Source: Pascua guehoae (taxonomy: Eukaryota; Basidiomycota; Tremellomycetes; Trichosporonales; Trichosporonaceae). Taken from it: a DNA stretch of 64,000 nucleotides. Both the position numbers and the translations under genes were made by a program. Shown piece by piece: positions 10,044-22,683 of this stretch. The stretch is from NCBI GenBank assembly GCA_001600415.1, contig BCJX01000001.1, positions 408,365 through 472,364 of the forward strand, written 5' to 3'. Each line of letters starts with the position of its first letter. Position 1 is the first letter of the stretch. The notes under the pieces are model-generated. The model was not told the DNA's origin, made no database searches, and saw nothing but the letters and a program-made list of their open reading frames with translations.

Positions 10044-13000
10044 TTACGTGCACTTGAGGCGACGGAAAGCACCACGCATGCGGTCAGCGGCGCGCTTGAA
10101 GACGTTGCGCTTCTTGGGCCGCACAACGTCGTAGTTCTCGCAGCCAGAGACTGTGTCGATCATGACAGCCTCCTCGACAAAGTTGGTCGCCATCTGGTGG
10201 GTGACGGTGTAGAGCGTGGACGACGATGCTCCCACACCGCCAGTAGTCGGGGTAGAGGCGCTGCCCTGGGCGCTTCCACCACCACCAGATGAGACGTCGG
10301 CGGTGTTGGCAATGGCATTGGCGTTGTCGTTGGCGTTAGTGTTGTCGTTGCCGTTGCTGTTGCCGTTGCCGTTACCGCCGTTGGCCTGGACGCTTGGGCC
10401 GCCCTGGCCGAGAGTTGCGCCCTGCACGCTCGGGCCGTTGTTTTGCGTTGACTGGCCGGCGCCCAGACCACCGCCGACCGCAGCAGGCTCGAGCTGACGG
10501 AGGACGTCGAGGTAGTCTGTAAAGACGAGATCCTGGAGGAGATCAACGTCTGGCACCGGCGCAATGACAACGGCTGGCGCGGTGGAGACGGGGGCGGGAG
10601 CGAGCATCGAGTCCTGGACCGGGGCAGCAGTCGACGCGGCCTGTGCAGTGGTTGTCGTTGGCACAGGGGTGGGGGCGGTGGTCGCTACTGGCGCCGTGAC
10701 GGGACCCGGAGCAAGCGTTGAGCCCTGGCCCGGGGTTGAGGCCAAGACGCCCTGCGCAGTGTTTGTCGTTGGCGCAGTGGTGGGGGCGACTGTGGCGGCG
10801 GGCTCAGAAGACTCGGCAGTATCCGCGAGATCGTCAGGCTGCGCGGAGTGGGAGGCGTCGCCAGGCTCGGCAGTGTCGGCAGGCTCGAGCATGTTGGCGG
10901 CGGGCGACGCCGAGTTGGAAGTTGCCTCGAGATCATGGTCGGTAGTCTCGAGGGCCTCCGTGCCCTGGGCCGGCTCGGTGGTCTCGGCGGGCAGGGCAGG
11001 TTGGGCCGCGTCCTCGGGCGGCTCGGCAATGGCCACGAGCGGCTCGATAACGGCCGTGAACTGCTCGGCAATGGCCTCGAGCTGTTCTTGGGCAACCTGG
11101 AGGGACTCGGTAGTTTGAGCGTCGTCGAGCGGCTCCTCCTCGGTTGCGCTGGGCTCTGCCAAGTCTGCAGCTGCCTCGAGAGATGGATCGACGACCTCGA
11201 GGGGCGCCACGGGTTGATCGGACTCGGCAGGCTCGGCAATTTCCACGAGCGACTCAGCAATGACCTCGAGTGGCTCGTTTGTGTCCTCGACCGGCTCGGC
11301 AGTGGCCTCGAGCGGCTCGATGACGACGGTGAACTGCTCGGCAATGGCCTCGAGCTGTTCGTCGGCAACCTCGAGGGACTCGGTAGTCTGAGCGGTGGCG
11401 AGCGGCTCCTCCTCGGTTGCAATGGGCTCTGCCAAGTCTGCGGCTGCCTCGAGAGATTGGTCGACGATCTCGAGGGGTGCGGCTGTGTGGTCGGACTCGG
11501 CAGGCTCAGTGGTGTCCAAGAGCAACTCGGCAATGGCCTCGAGTTGCTCGTTTGTGCCCTCAAGCGGCTCGGTAATGGCCTCGAGCGGCTCGATGACGAC
11601 CTCGAACGACCCGTCGGAAACAGGGAGCGGCTCAGTCGAGTTGTCTTGGTTGAGCGGCTCCATTGTTGCGTCGGGTTGCTCGGTCGGCGCGGACGCGGGC
11701 ACGGTGAGCGCATGGGGCTCAGAGACGTCAACGACTGGCGCTGTGGGCTCGCCAATATCGAGGACGATCTCGGGCGTCTCCAGGGCCTCGGTGGGCTGGA
11801 TGGGGTCGGCGGGGGCGGCGTAGTCGGCGTGGTCGGCGTGGTCGGCGGGGTCGGTAGCAGGGTTGATCTCCGGCTGCTCGGCCGGAGGGAGAGCGACCTC
11901 GACAGACACCTCGGCATCCTGAGCGGCCTTGGTGCTGTCCTGGCGGTTGTCGTGGGCATGGCTGGGGCCAGCTTGGGGCGAGGACGGGCATTGCGAAGAC
12001 GATGCATCAGATGCCGGCCAGAACCTCTCGATCAAGTGGTACAGCTCGGCATACGCCTGGATCGCGGTCGGGCGCTCCTCGGGGACTGGGTTGGTCATCC
12101 ATTCGAGACGGGCCCTCACTAAAGTGTCAGCGTCTTGCACCTTCATTGCCTTCTGTTTTTACACTCACCAGAGTGCCCAAGCTCTCCTACCCAGACCTCC
12201 TCATCCCAGTCGTCAAGTGTCCGATGATCGATGAGCACTTTGATCGTCACCGCAATCCCATAGACGTCGGCCTTTGGACCGTGCTTGCGGCCCTGCACAA
12301 CCTCTGGCGGCTCAAAGCCACGAGTCCCCCAGCACGAACCACCTGCCTGCTCACAGTCCCTCCACTTCTTCGCCAATCCCCAGTCGCCCAAATAGTAGCG
12401 CCCGTTGCTGTGCGCAAGGATATTCTGAGGCTTGATATCGTGATGCACGTAGCCCCGAGCGTGGGCCTGGTGCACAGTCCACAGGATCTGCAGCATGGCC
12501 CGGAGTTTCTCCTCGGACGTAAGGCGCAGCTGGGAGATGTCGCCCCGGGCCATGTACTCCATGACAAGGTAGCAAAAGCCGCCGCCATCCTCTACTGCGT
12601 GCAGGTACGGGACGCCGGTAACGCCTTCGAGTTCCACGAGGGCGTCACCCTCGCGGTCCCAGGAATCCCACTGCTCCCCGCTCTGCACCCCAATCCCCAC
12701 CCAGAAGACTCTATCCCGTCAGCGTTTGGTCACTACACTGACAAACTCACTTGAGCGCCCACCACTTCGGCGGCTGCTGCTTGTCCCGCACAAGGAACAC
12801 ATTGCCGTACCCTCCCTGCCCCAGGCACCCGACAATGTTGAGCGGCGGCGCCTCAGGACCCCAGTACGTCTCCGCACTGTAGCCCGTGCAGCATGGGTCG
12901 AGCTGCAGAGCCGTCGCGGGGTTGCCAGACGCGAGACGACGCTGGTACAGCTCCACAACCCTGTCGTGGTGCGGGTCAGTCCGCGGTTGCAGCGCACGGA

Positions 13001-13823
13001 TCTCGTGGTAGTCATCCTGGACGACCTCTTGAGCAGTGTTGTCGTTAGGCGAGGTCGCGCCAGGGGAGCCTTGGGCTGTGTTGTCTTGGCCGTCGCCCGC
13101 GGCAATGTTGTTGTTGTCGCCGTAGCCTGGCTGCTCGGCCGTGGCGGTGGCGGCATTGTTGAGGTCGGCGGCCTCGATGTTGTCTTGGTGCGGCGCGAGA
13201 TTAACGTGCGCGGTCGCACTGGAGCCTTCACCGGTCTCGTTGGGAGCGACCGGCGTGGTGCAACGGTCGGCGGTTGGACTGGCCGCCTGGTGACCGATGC
13301 TGTCCCCGTCCATCTTGAGCGGAACGGAGACGACCTTGGTGCCGACGTCTGGGACGCCGGGAATGTCCATGTCCTCGTCCGCGTTGCGCGAACCGAGGAC
13401 GACCTTGTTGTTGGCGTAGCCAACCGCGTTGGCGCTTGAGCTCGCCAGTGCAGTCGCCTTGCCTTTGCCCTTGCTCGGCTTGCACGAGCGGAGGACCTTC
13501 TTGCGGGTGGCAACGACGGCCTCGCAGTCATTGCCAGCGATCGAGGTCGCCGGCGTGGCCGTCGTAGCTGGGTCAGTGACCAAGCGTTGCTTACCCTTGT
13601 CCTGGTCCGCATTGAGCGGCCCGAGGACGACCTTGTTGTTGGTGTAGACGACGGGGTAGTCGTTACCCACGCTGGAGCTCGCGGGGGCGGTCGTCTCACC
13701 TGAACCCATGTTAGCAGCCGCGGACGAATGCTTACCCAGAACTTCATCGTGCAGAGCACGGTGGACGTCGGAGCCCGAAGACTCGAGGCGAGAAGAGTTG
13801 GCGGCCGTGGTGGTGGCGGTCAT
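10044..13823 (-). CDS. Protein kinase B of the cluster, DWG type with acidic repeats
   Basis: Exons are complement(join(10044..12118, 12169..12710, 12751..13823)), predicting 1229 aa. Intron 1 splits the lysine codon K358 as in the paralogues. The later intron that bounds the 80-nt exon elsewhere is absent, so kinase C-lobe and tail are continuous. Seen: pre-kinase YWGPEAPP; glycine loop LGQGGYGNV; HHD at 447-449 instead of HRD; DWG at 467-469; and PPE in the APE position. The tail is very acidic and contains a 91-residue repeat (273 bp) in about two copies between 10,970 and 11,510. It ends NVFKRAADRMRGAFRRLKCT. The start is the ATG after an A-rich leader. A possible extra 36-nt in-frame intron lies near 13,700-13,735 (GTAAGC, CTAAC, CAG). 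Confidence 0.85.
10970..11510 (-). repeat. 273-bp coding tandem repeat in gene B tail
   Basis: Two adjacent copies begin with EPAESD and share PLEVVDPSLEAAADLAEP, TEEEPL and QLEAIAEQFT motifs, with a period of 91 codons. Further partial EPLEAIAE-type repeats lie upstream. Repeats of this length in one exon point to recent unequal exchange. Confidence 0.75.
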
Positions 13824-13978
13824 TGTTGTTTTTGCTATTGTTTTTGTTTTTGTACAGAAGTTTTTTTTTGGTGAGAAGAGAAGATGAGATGGAGAGTGAA
13901 TCAAAGCGGTGCAACTGCCAGCGGTGCAGGCCCTGGACAGACACTGCCAGGAGTGGCACTCTCGAAGCTCTCGCTCTC

Positions 13979-13983
13979 ATTGG
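13979..13983 (-). promoter_or_regulatory. CCAAT box of gene B
   Basis: TCCAATGAGAG on the minus strand, about 156 nt before the ATG at 13,823. TGCCAGC lies close by on the plus strand, matching the arrangement before the paralogues. Confidence 0.5.
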
Positions 13984-14029
13984 ATGCTGGGTGCGCTGGG
14001 TGAAGCCCTGCGCTTGTTAGATGGCAGGT

Positions 14030-15330
14030 AAGCCACCTTGGAGAACCGCCCAACTGGTGGACACGTCGGGTCGGTCGGCAAGCTGGGTGGCAAGCGGTAG
14101 AACAGGCTCGCGTGGTACGTGGATACCCCAGTACCCATCTACATGCTGCAGAACTCAGAGCGTGCATTGTCTGCCCTTTTGAGGGTTTTTGTGTGGTACA
14201 CAGTATACACCTTTGTTTTGTTTACATTCAAGCAACTGAGGTGAGTACCGGTACGAGCGGAGAGTATGCCGACCGTGCGTCTGCCCCCAGCGGGTCTGGT
14301 AAGTGCAGCCACGCGTAACACTGCAGGTGAAGCCACACTTCAACAACCAATCTTCTCACGAAGTGGACAGCATATGAATCGACAGACGAGCACATCATGT
14401 TGTATTCGGTGCTGCATGGAAACTGGTAAGCGAGGTTGGCGTTGGCAGTGACGGGAGTACGTGCTGTCATGTCAGTTTCAGGGACGACCTGGCGTGAACG
14501 CCTCTAATCCGAGTCCTTGGCCATTGTGCTCGGCAACCTGCCCATGGGCCATACCCATCCGAACCACAGAGTAATTCCCAAAAATAATACCTCCACATCC
14601 ACGTGGAAAACGGATGTGGCACTTTGCTACCATAAGCCACACCCGCCATTGAGCAAGTTCAACTCAGCAATGGTTAGCATTTATTCTTTCCATGTCGCTC
14701 AAGTAATTGAACCACATCAGACACGACCGTCGCTGGGCATATACCGGCGTTAGGCAGGTTGGGCATGATTGTTCACATGTAGCGCACCTACCCAGAAACA
14801 TGTGACGGGGTTGAGGTATGGGCATAGCAGAACAGGGACTCACGTTGACATTGAAGCTTACCGAACAAGAAGACTGAATGCTTCTACGTATCGAACCTGG
14901 GTTCATTGAGGAGCTGGAGCGTAGTGCTTGTAGCTACAGTCTATCGTCCATGGCTGCTTGTCAATTTGATGGTGAAGGACGCACTAGTTCGTGGTAAGGA
15001 ATTCAGGGCATCCACAGCAACGAAGCCGCTTGCGGTGTTTGGTGGGTGTGTTCCACTTTCAAGAGGGTTTGGTCATCCCAACGATAGGTGCTCGAAGTGG
15101 ATCTGGAAAGATGGTATGTCAGAGCTCACAGTGGTGAATTTAGAGCTCACCATGGTTAAAAGGGGGTTCACGACATGTCGAACTGGCTGGTAGAAGAGGG
15201 GAGATAAGGGCCCCGTGGCGGTGGGGTAGGTGTGCTCCAGATGTGCGACGTTCCGTCCCAAGGAACGTGCTTGGCTGAGGCCAGACTCTTCCGACAAGAT
15301 CACTGAGAGTGTCAACACTGTCCAATATTT
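14030..15330. other. Intergenic stretch, no gene recognised
   Basis: Short open frames only. A B-box-like ATCGAACCTGGGTTC near 14,889 may be a decayed tRNA-derived element. Nothing else is supported. Confidence 0.4.
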
Positions 15331-15340
15331 TAACCAGGAC

Positions 15341-16395
15341 TCAGTTGTGAGGGCTAATGGTACCCCGTTCTGATTTTGCAGGATGGATGACTGTGAGGAT
15401 AAGGCGTCGGTCCTTTCCTGTTTCCACCCGATCCTCGAGAGTGCCAACACTCAGAGAATGTCCAGACAAAATCTTGTGTAAATGATACTCACCCATAGGA
15501 TTATTAGGGCTGTGAACGACCAGGACGAGGGAATGCCGCACGGTTTCACGACTTCCGTGCTTTCCTACCCCAAGCCTTCTTGACACGGTCGTGGAGAATG
15601 CTTCTACCTTTCAACCAAGATTCTAGGACGCAGCCATAAATCCAAACAGTACTCACTCACACTCTGAATATCCACCGAGACAGCGTGCGAGGATCTCGAC
15701 ACCTCGCCGCATCAATGCTACCTGTAGCAGAAGAATCTCGTTACAGACTGTGTGCGTGCAAGTGAGGGCTCATCTTCTTGTTTTTTTGAACCGTGGAAAT
15801 ACTGGGGGCACTAACCTGGCTTGAGCTGAACGAATTGGCACATGTTGCGTTCCCCAGTGTCGGGTACGACATAGAGAGGTTGTGCGACAGAGGGCATGTC
15901 TGTCCTGGGGAATGGGATCGGCATCCAGATGCCGAAGTTCCATGTCCCGGCTCACTTGCTGACGGTGTCGATGGCCGCGGTGACCAAATAGCAGCGGTGG
16001 TCGTCCTTGGTCTTCCCGGGCATCTTCCACTCGTCGTGGCCGCCATGTCCGGTGCCACGTCCATCCTGCGCTCAGCACTCGGCATAACCTCTCCATCCCT
16101 CTATGGCGTACCCATGTGACCAGTGTCTGGCGCCTCGACATTCACCCTCACTGGCTGTTATCGTTACCCAAGCATATGCTCACTCTATCTCCCATGACCT
16201 TGCCGGCTAGGTCATGCGAATGCCACTCCGGATCGTATGGATCCATGGGCCATGGCCCGCCCCAGTGTTTGATTCTGGCATGGCAACGTCCTTGACGTCG
16301 CGCTTGTCCCTGCTGAGAATGCTTGACTTCCTTCCCAGGGGACAATGCTCAGCCTCGTCTTGGGTGGCTCGCCCCCCCTTCGCAGAGGGTAGTGG
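15341..16395 (-). CDS. Six-exon gene of unknown function
   Basis: I do not recognise this protein. On the minus strand the exons are approximately complement(join(15341..15390, 15493..15575, 15661..15721, 15816..15904, 15956..16065, 16184..16395)). Five consecutive GT-AG introns connect frames whose phases all agree (0, 2, 1, 2, 1), which is strong evidence for a real spliced gene. Readable segments include PMDPYDPEWHSHDLAGKVMG, EWKMPGKTKDDHRCYLVTAA, YVVPDTGERNMCQFVQLKP and HSLVLVVHSPNNPM. It ends with a TGA at 15,341. The 5' end is unresolved. Near 16,260-16,270 a plausible upstream frame (segment DKRDVKDVAMPES) and the downstream frame differ by one base at a GGGG run. That suggests a frameshift, a sequencing error or a missed intron. 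There is no obvious signal peptide. Confidence 0.62.
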
Positions 16396-16419
16396 TGGCT
16401 GGGTGTGTCACACCGGTAT

Positions 16420-18540
16420 TTAGAGACGTGGTAAACTGGTAGCGTCAAGCGGAGGAACGAGTGGCGACGGTGCAAGGCGCTGTCGTCACCCGAACGGCCG
16501 ACGATACAGTAGCGGGCACCGCTAATTGGGACAGGGGTGTGCGACTAGCGGGAACAGTCCAAGCCCGCCGGGCACAGGCGGAGGTCTGTTGATTGTCAGT
16601 GCTCTCCAGGCTGTCTAAAACAGACTGTCAGATACATGTCCAGCCGACGAGGAAACTCACATCAGATTAGGCCTCTCGTTGGGTCCATTTGGCACAGACA
16701 GTGCGGTAGTTGAACAGCCGATGAAGTAGAGGGAGAGAGGGATGAGTGGGGGGGGGGGAGAGGCATGAAGTTGGCGTCGTTGGGATCCGGTTCTGCTGCG
16801 ACAAGCTGGGGGACATGACAAGCGGGTTCACGGCGTGTAACCACCCGCAGCGAGGGGTTAGAAGGTGGACAGAAAGTGATGGTGGGGCCAGACCAAACCC
16901 GTGGTTGATAAGTAAACCCCATCAGACGTCCGGTACACCTGCTTGGCGGGATGTGCAGCGGGGAGGGAACGGTATGAGAACTGAAAGGGCATGGGAGTGG
17001 GAGGGACGGGCTTGAGGTGGAGCAGGAAGGCTTTGCAGCTGGGGGGAGAACACTAGAGGGGCGCATCGGAATGGTCATGGGAAAGGGAGGGGTGACAATG
17101 ACGACAGCGCGGACGGCTAGCGCGCGAAGGGCGTAATAGACGGCAGTGATGACAACTTCGACCTGCGGGCACAGGACACACCGACGTCATCCACACTCCA
17201 AGCGTCGCGGAGACAGCGAAAGACGCCCGCGTAGAGGATGTCACGGGCCCATGGGGACTGGCCCGGTATCAGAGAGGTAACGGCGCAACTTTTCGCCGGT
17301 GTCGATACGATTGTCGATCAGAATACACAATGCCAGTAGCCTCCCAACTTAACCAGCTTGCGCTTTGCTCAGTTTAACAAACAACTGGAATAGCGCACCT
17401 GAGAGGTGCAGGCTATCGTAGTACACCGTTTCTTACCAATGCAGAGGATGTATGGGACATACACGAGGACTAATGGTTGAGCATTGGAAAATAAGGAACA
17501 GGTCGTCTGCGATGGCAAAAAACCATCAGAGTGCCATGTTAACCCTCGATGAGCAGCGGTGTTCGCGTCGGCCGCGGTTACCAATTCCCTAGCTCTTGGA
17601 TGTTCCAGCGCCAAGGGCAGCGGCATTGTTGGAGCTGTCGACACATCATACTGCTACAGATGGCCTGGCAGGTATTGGGAAGCCCCCAGGTTGATCAAGT
17701 AGTAGATGGCAGATTTTTTACACGAGTCCAATTTTTATTTTATTTTTTCTTCCACACGCACATGTTTTATCCACGCTCACACTTGTTCCTCCACGCTAGT
17801 ATCCTCGTACCCACCCACGTAGCACACCTGTAGAACTGACGGAAGTCCAATAGGTGCTCATGTGCTCCTGCGGGCCTACTCTGCGTACAGTAGGCCTGCG
17901 ACTATGTGGCACTCTGGCTGTCGCGCTCGTCGACCAACGTTGGAACAATCGTAGTTGTTGTGAAACGACCTTTCCAACCAGTTTTCTCAAGTTCTAGTCG
18001 TTTCACACAATCAGTAGCATACAGAGTACCATGTATGAGATAAAATCACTGGGAGTCGGAGCTAGGCTACCGAGCACGACGAGGCCGAAACGAACACTGA
18101 GGCCCCTATGATCGCGGAAGCCAAGTTAGGCGGTGTGCGTACCGTACGCCACTGGGATGGAGCGCATTGTCGTCACGGGAGGTGTCTGTGGCCCTGTCTT
18201 GCATCTCGCGCTGGAGCTAGACTTTCTCGGAGTTGTAGATTTGGGCTGAGTTTTTGTTTCTGGTCTCGGGCTCGAACGGGCGACCACGGAAGATTGCAGA
18301 AAAAAGCTATGGCGACATATTACCACTGTGCTAATGGATCGCTGACGTTCAGGCATGCCTATAGCCGGTCAGCGCGCCTAATCATTTGCGAGCACGCCTA
18401 AAAGCACGCCTAACGAGGTTTCTTCCGCAAGGTGTGGGAGAGTGCATTTCGTTCATGTGGCACGATGGCTTTCACCCACTATTGTATCGGATGGTGGTAC
18501 TTTACGTTGTTGACAACGACAGCCAAGGTGTATTCCAGGG
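16420..18540. other. Intergenic stretch, no convincing gene
   Basis: Open frames here are short and without recognisable motifs. A GGGCTCGAACGGGCG B-box-like sequence near 18,270 may be a degenerate tRNA-derived insertion. A G run near 16,750 and a T-rich stretch near 17,720-17,750 are low complexity only. Confidence 0.4.
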
Positions 18541-18594
18541 TTGTGCACAGCACTTGGTGTAAGATTAACTGGAGGGACTGACCCGGATGACGTA

Positions 18595-18730
18595 TGTAGG
18601 GGCTCGAGCCTGGCGCGCTTGTGCGCCGCACGCGACGTCGCACGTACGCTCGCGCCGCGGCGCACGCTCTACAGATATTCACGGGCGGGCATTCAATCTA
18701 TGCATCGACTATCGCTCACTACAACATCCT
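18595..18730 (+). mobile_element. Dispersed repeat family 2, copy a
   Basis: Begins with GGGGCTCGAGCCTGG, passes through a CG-rich centre and ends with TATCGCTCACTACAAC. Related copies lie at 28,793, 31,110 and (inverted) 39,315. The GGCTCGAGCC segment resembles a pol III B box, so a tRNA-derived SINE is possible. No ORF is associated. Confidence 0.5.
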
Positions 18731-18999
18731 CCAGATTGTCCGAGGCCCATGGTACACAGTGCAGGCTGCTAGGGTCTTGTTCCTATTCCATGGGACATTC
18801 GTTCCAGCCTTCCTTCGTGCGAACAAACGGCAGGGAAGAGGCATGCCAAATCCCACAATGGTATCTATCTGGAGCTGAGGTACAGAAGACGCCACGTCGG
18901 GACAACAACGTGGGCGGCGCCCTTCAGAAGGAAGAGCTCGGGTGCCACGAATATGACGGCCTTGACGGTGCGTGGCGAGACGATGCCACCACTCTAACA

Positions 19000-19062
19000 G
19001 CGTTTGTTAACACCATTCAACGTTTCAAAGAGATTGCAAAGAGAGAAACAACTGATACTCAC
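19000..19062 (-). other. Possible 3' UTR intron after gene C
   Basis: On the minus strand a GTGAGTATC donor at about 19,058 follows the gene C tail by about 65 nt. A GTTAACAAACGCTGTTAG branch-acceptor block ends near 19,000. It resembles the first step of the mini-exon arrays, but no tandem array follows here. Confidence 0.35.
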
Positions 19063-19122
19063 GTACAACGCTTCCAACCCATGGACGACGCCAAGAGTGG
19101 ACAACGGTGCATGGCTGCTACA

Positions 19123-22100
19123 TCAAGGCTTGCCACGGCAGAAGAGCTTTTTCACTCTGTCCGCGGCGCGACGAGGGCGGTTGCGCTTCTGGTACCACGA
19201 GAGGAAACCACCTGGACAAAGTCGCGGACAATGTTTGCCGCAAGCTCCTCCATGTCGCTGACGGCTGTTACAGCAGACTCGTCAGCAGCGGCGACAGGAC
19301 CAGGGTCCGGTCTGAGAATTGGGGTGCCCCGGTCACCGATATCCTGGTCCGAGTCGCGCGCCGAGTCGCCAGTTGCCATCGTCGTGCCCTGGCCGCCCTG
19401 CTTGGCGCGATCCTTGCCCTTGTCCTTCCGGGTAGTCTCGTCCCGGTCGGCATGATCCAAATCCTCGCGCCCAGTGTCGACTGTGCTGAGCACTCGCAGT
19501 GCCCTCACCAACGTTGTCACGTGAGCCTCTGCCGCTCGAGTTCCTCCTCCGCTCTCCAGTTGTTATCGATGATCCAGTTTCCGCCCCATGTTGAGAGTGC
19601 TCGTGACTCGCAGTGTCCACCGGATCGTCTCCCTGGGAGCCATCGCTAGCGTCTCCAACGTTCTCTCCACTCGGGTCGCGCCAGGTGTGTTCTGGCTCGT
19701 TGTTGATTTCCTCAGCGGTCATGACATGATGACCGGCATCAATGTCAGTGTCGCCGGTACTGCGAGTCGAGGTGTCTTGGGCGTGGGTGGCTTCCAACTC
19801 TGCATTGTTGCTGTCGACAAGCGCTGCATGGGCCTCGGTGCCCTCTCCTTCGCCACGAGTTGCCGAGGAAGGTGATCCCTCGACGGTGATGACAGGCACG
19901 CTCACAATCGGTGTCGTGGCGTGGGTAGAGCGTGTACCACGCCATACTGGTGGGGGGCGGCAGGTGACGGACTGATCGTCAGAGCTGACCAAGCTCTCGC
20001 GAACCCTGGGGCCCGGTGCGTCGGACAAAGGCGCAGGGGAGGTCTGAGCAGCATCCACATCGGTAAACTCGACCTCGTCAGCCATAGCTGGACTGGTGAC
20101 GCGCAGAGAGTCCACATCGCCGGGAACGAGATCATCTGCGTGAAGAGAGCTTTCCTCCAAAGACCCGGACGCAGTCGGTGGGATGTGGACCTGCACAACA
20201 GGGAGAGGTTCACCAACGAGCTCATTAACTGGCGAGCTGCCAGTGGGAGAAGACGAAACCGAAGTGTCATCGGGCTTGGCTATGGGCGGGGTGGCTTCTT
20301 GGCCAGTGGCGCCAGATCCTGACGCAACCTCGACGAGCGACGGCGGGGCAAAGAGGTTGGGGGTGCGGGGGGCGGGAGAGGCATCGGCAGAGGTGCCAGC
20401 GCTAAGCGGAGGAGGGGTGAGGCCCAGCTCGTTGTTGAGGATTGCACACAGCTGTGTGGCCGGTGGGGACGCGTTTGGGGCGGGGTGTGGAGCGGGTGCC
20501 GTGGGGGCCGGCGACGAGGCGAGCCGAGAGGACGCCGCGGGCGAGCGAGCCGAGGAACGCACTAGGGCTGGGACTGGGGCGGGGACTGGGGCGGGGACTG
20601 GGGCGGGGACTGGGCCCGGGGCAAGTGCCGAGGCGGAGGGCAACGGTGCGACGGGCGCCACGGACGCGACGGGGGCAACGGGAGCAACAGGGGCAGCGGG
20701 CGCAAGCGGGGCAGCGGGCACGACAGGGCAAGCGGGCGCGACGGGAACAGCGGAGTAGACCAAGGGGTTGGTCTGCTCAGTGTCCGGCAGAGAGTCGAGC
20801 TGGGCCAGGAGTGACTGTAATAGTCAGTATGATTCACTTAGAGACCATATTGAATGGGGCGTGGCACGTGCAGGGCAGGCTGATGAGGTACAACTCATGC
20901 TCTGCTCCTCCTATCCCTGGCAATGTGGCAGCATGGCCGTATCACGGGGGAGCCACGTCCTATATCCCAGTGCAACAATGTAATACTCACGGTCATCATG
21001 ATGACGACCTCACGTGCGGTGGGACGGTGCCTCGGGTCCGGGTGGCACATCTCTTTCACCCCTGCCATACCTGCAATGTTAACCTGGTGTAGAGTATTGA
21101 CGCTGCTGACTGCTAACACACTCACATTGAGGACCCAAAACGCTTGCCCACACCGCACACTCCCTGAACCAAGCGTCGAAATCGATGCCCGCCAACACCA
21201 CATTGGTGGTGTCGTCGCCCAATACGTCCACGAGGTCGTATCCGTCGAGGTGGCTCTTGAACATCACCCCGGTGCGGAAAACGTCCACCTTCTCGTCGTG
21301 GCCCTTGTTCCGGATGACTTCCGGAGCCTCGAACCCAGGCGTCCCACGCGCTCCACCCCTTGCGCACTTGAACAAGGGTAGTGCGAGCCCCCAGTCCCCG
21401 ACAACCATGCTCCCGTTGGTCCTCAGGACGTTCTCAGGCTTGAGGTCGTTGTGTTCGACGATCCCACGTTGTTGACTCGGCCACAGTCGCCACCGTGACC
21501 ACCACGCCACGAGAGTGTCCCGCAAGCGCCACCGAGCAGCGCGGCTGGCCACGTACTGACCAAGGTTGCCACCTTCGCAGAACTCCTGGGAGATCCAGCA
21601 CAGGCGTTGGTCGTGGGCGTTACCAAAGAGCCGCGGCGCTGCCCTGTTTCCCTCGAGCCGGCGGACGGCCCAAGACTCGATGCCGTACGTCGCCGAGATC
21701 CCGTCCCACCATCCATCCTCGTTCTCGCTCACTCTGCTTGGTCAGTGATACAACCTCTGATGAACACAATGTATTCCAAAGACTCACTTGACCGCCATCA
21801 TGTGTCCTCTGGGGTGCAGTCCCAGGTAGACTGTGCCGAAAGCCCCCTGTCCCAACGGACGCACGATACGAACATCTTGCGGCGCGAACCAGCCCCAAAA
21901 CGTTGTTGCAAGCTGCCCCGGGTGGATGTTGGGCAGCTGCAAGGTCGACTTTGTGTCGCCCTCGAGGTAATACTTGTGGACCCAACCCACCTGATCCGGG
22001 TAGAACAGGGGGTTGGCGTCCGCGTTCCCCCACTGATCGTCCCTCTGGGGGAGGAAGGGCGCCACTGGATCACTCGAGCTGGGGCCGTCGTTGCCGTCAC

Positions 22101-22530
22101 TCGAGTTGAAGTTGTTGAGGCGGCCCTCAACCATGCCAACCTGGGCGATGGGCGGGTAAGAGCCAGAGCCGCCGTGGCTGCTGTTGTCGTGGCCGGAGCC
22201 CGCGGCGGTTTGGTTGCCAGTGCTGTAGACGGGGAGCTGCTCGGCGCCCGTGAAGACGTGGCAAGTGAGGTTGGCAGCCTCGACCTTGGATTGCGACGTG
22301 CGCCCGGTGGGCACGCGCGAGTTGTTGGTGTGGGCGCGGACGGCGCTGTTGTCTTGATCCGGTCCACTGAAGGAGCGCGGGGTTGCCGTCGTGGCCGGCC
22401 CAGCGAGGTTGCCGTCGAGCTGAGAAGCGTCGATCTGGTCCTGAGCGACCTGTCCGACGAGAGTAGTGCGCAGCGCACTCGAGCGGTTGCGGATCGTGGC
22501 CGATACAGTGTGGGAAGTGATGCTGGGCAT
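19123..22530 (-). pseudogene. Protein kinase C of the cluster, DWG type, frameshifted tail
   Basis: Exons are complement(join(19123..20814, 20991..21070, 21126..21733, 21788..22530)). The first 477 codons read cleanly. Seen: pre-kinase FWGWFAPQ; glycine loop LGQGAFGTV; K248 split by intron 1; HND at 342-344 in place of HRD; DWG at 361-363; APE kept; and an 80-nt third exon. Exon 4 stays open to a stop at 19,333 (970 aa). The family signature then continues in other frames. An AANIVRDFV segment like that of gene A is read from the frame 19152-19520, and the basic end KRNRPRRAADRVKKLF is read in a third frame ending at 19,123. At least two frame changes are needed, so this is a recent pseudogene or allele with a lost tail, or there are sequence errors. 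The kinase core itself is intact. The promoter lacks the CCAAT box seen in the paralogues. Confidence 0.72.
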
Positions 22531-22683
22531 GATGTAACGTATGCGTTAATGATTTCTGAAAGAAAGTTGACAAGAGAGAAATGTGAACGAGGAGCACCAC
22601 CTGTCAAGATGAGAGAAGAAGCAATGCCTGGATAATCCAGAGGGACACAAGGGTCATATACAACCAGGGATCGGCGGTATGGA

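Noticed and set aside
18541..19455. 304-codon plus-strand ORF
   Set aside because: Its 3' half is antisense to the gene C tail and its 5' half overlaps a dispersed repeat; no recognisable domain.
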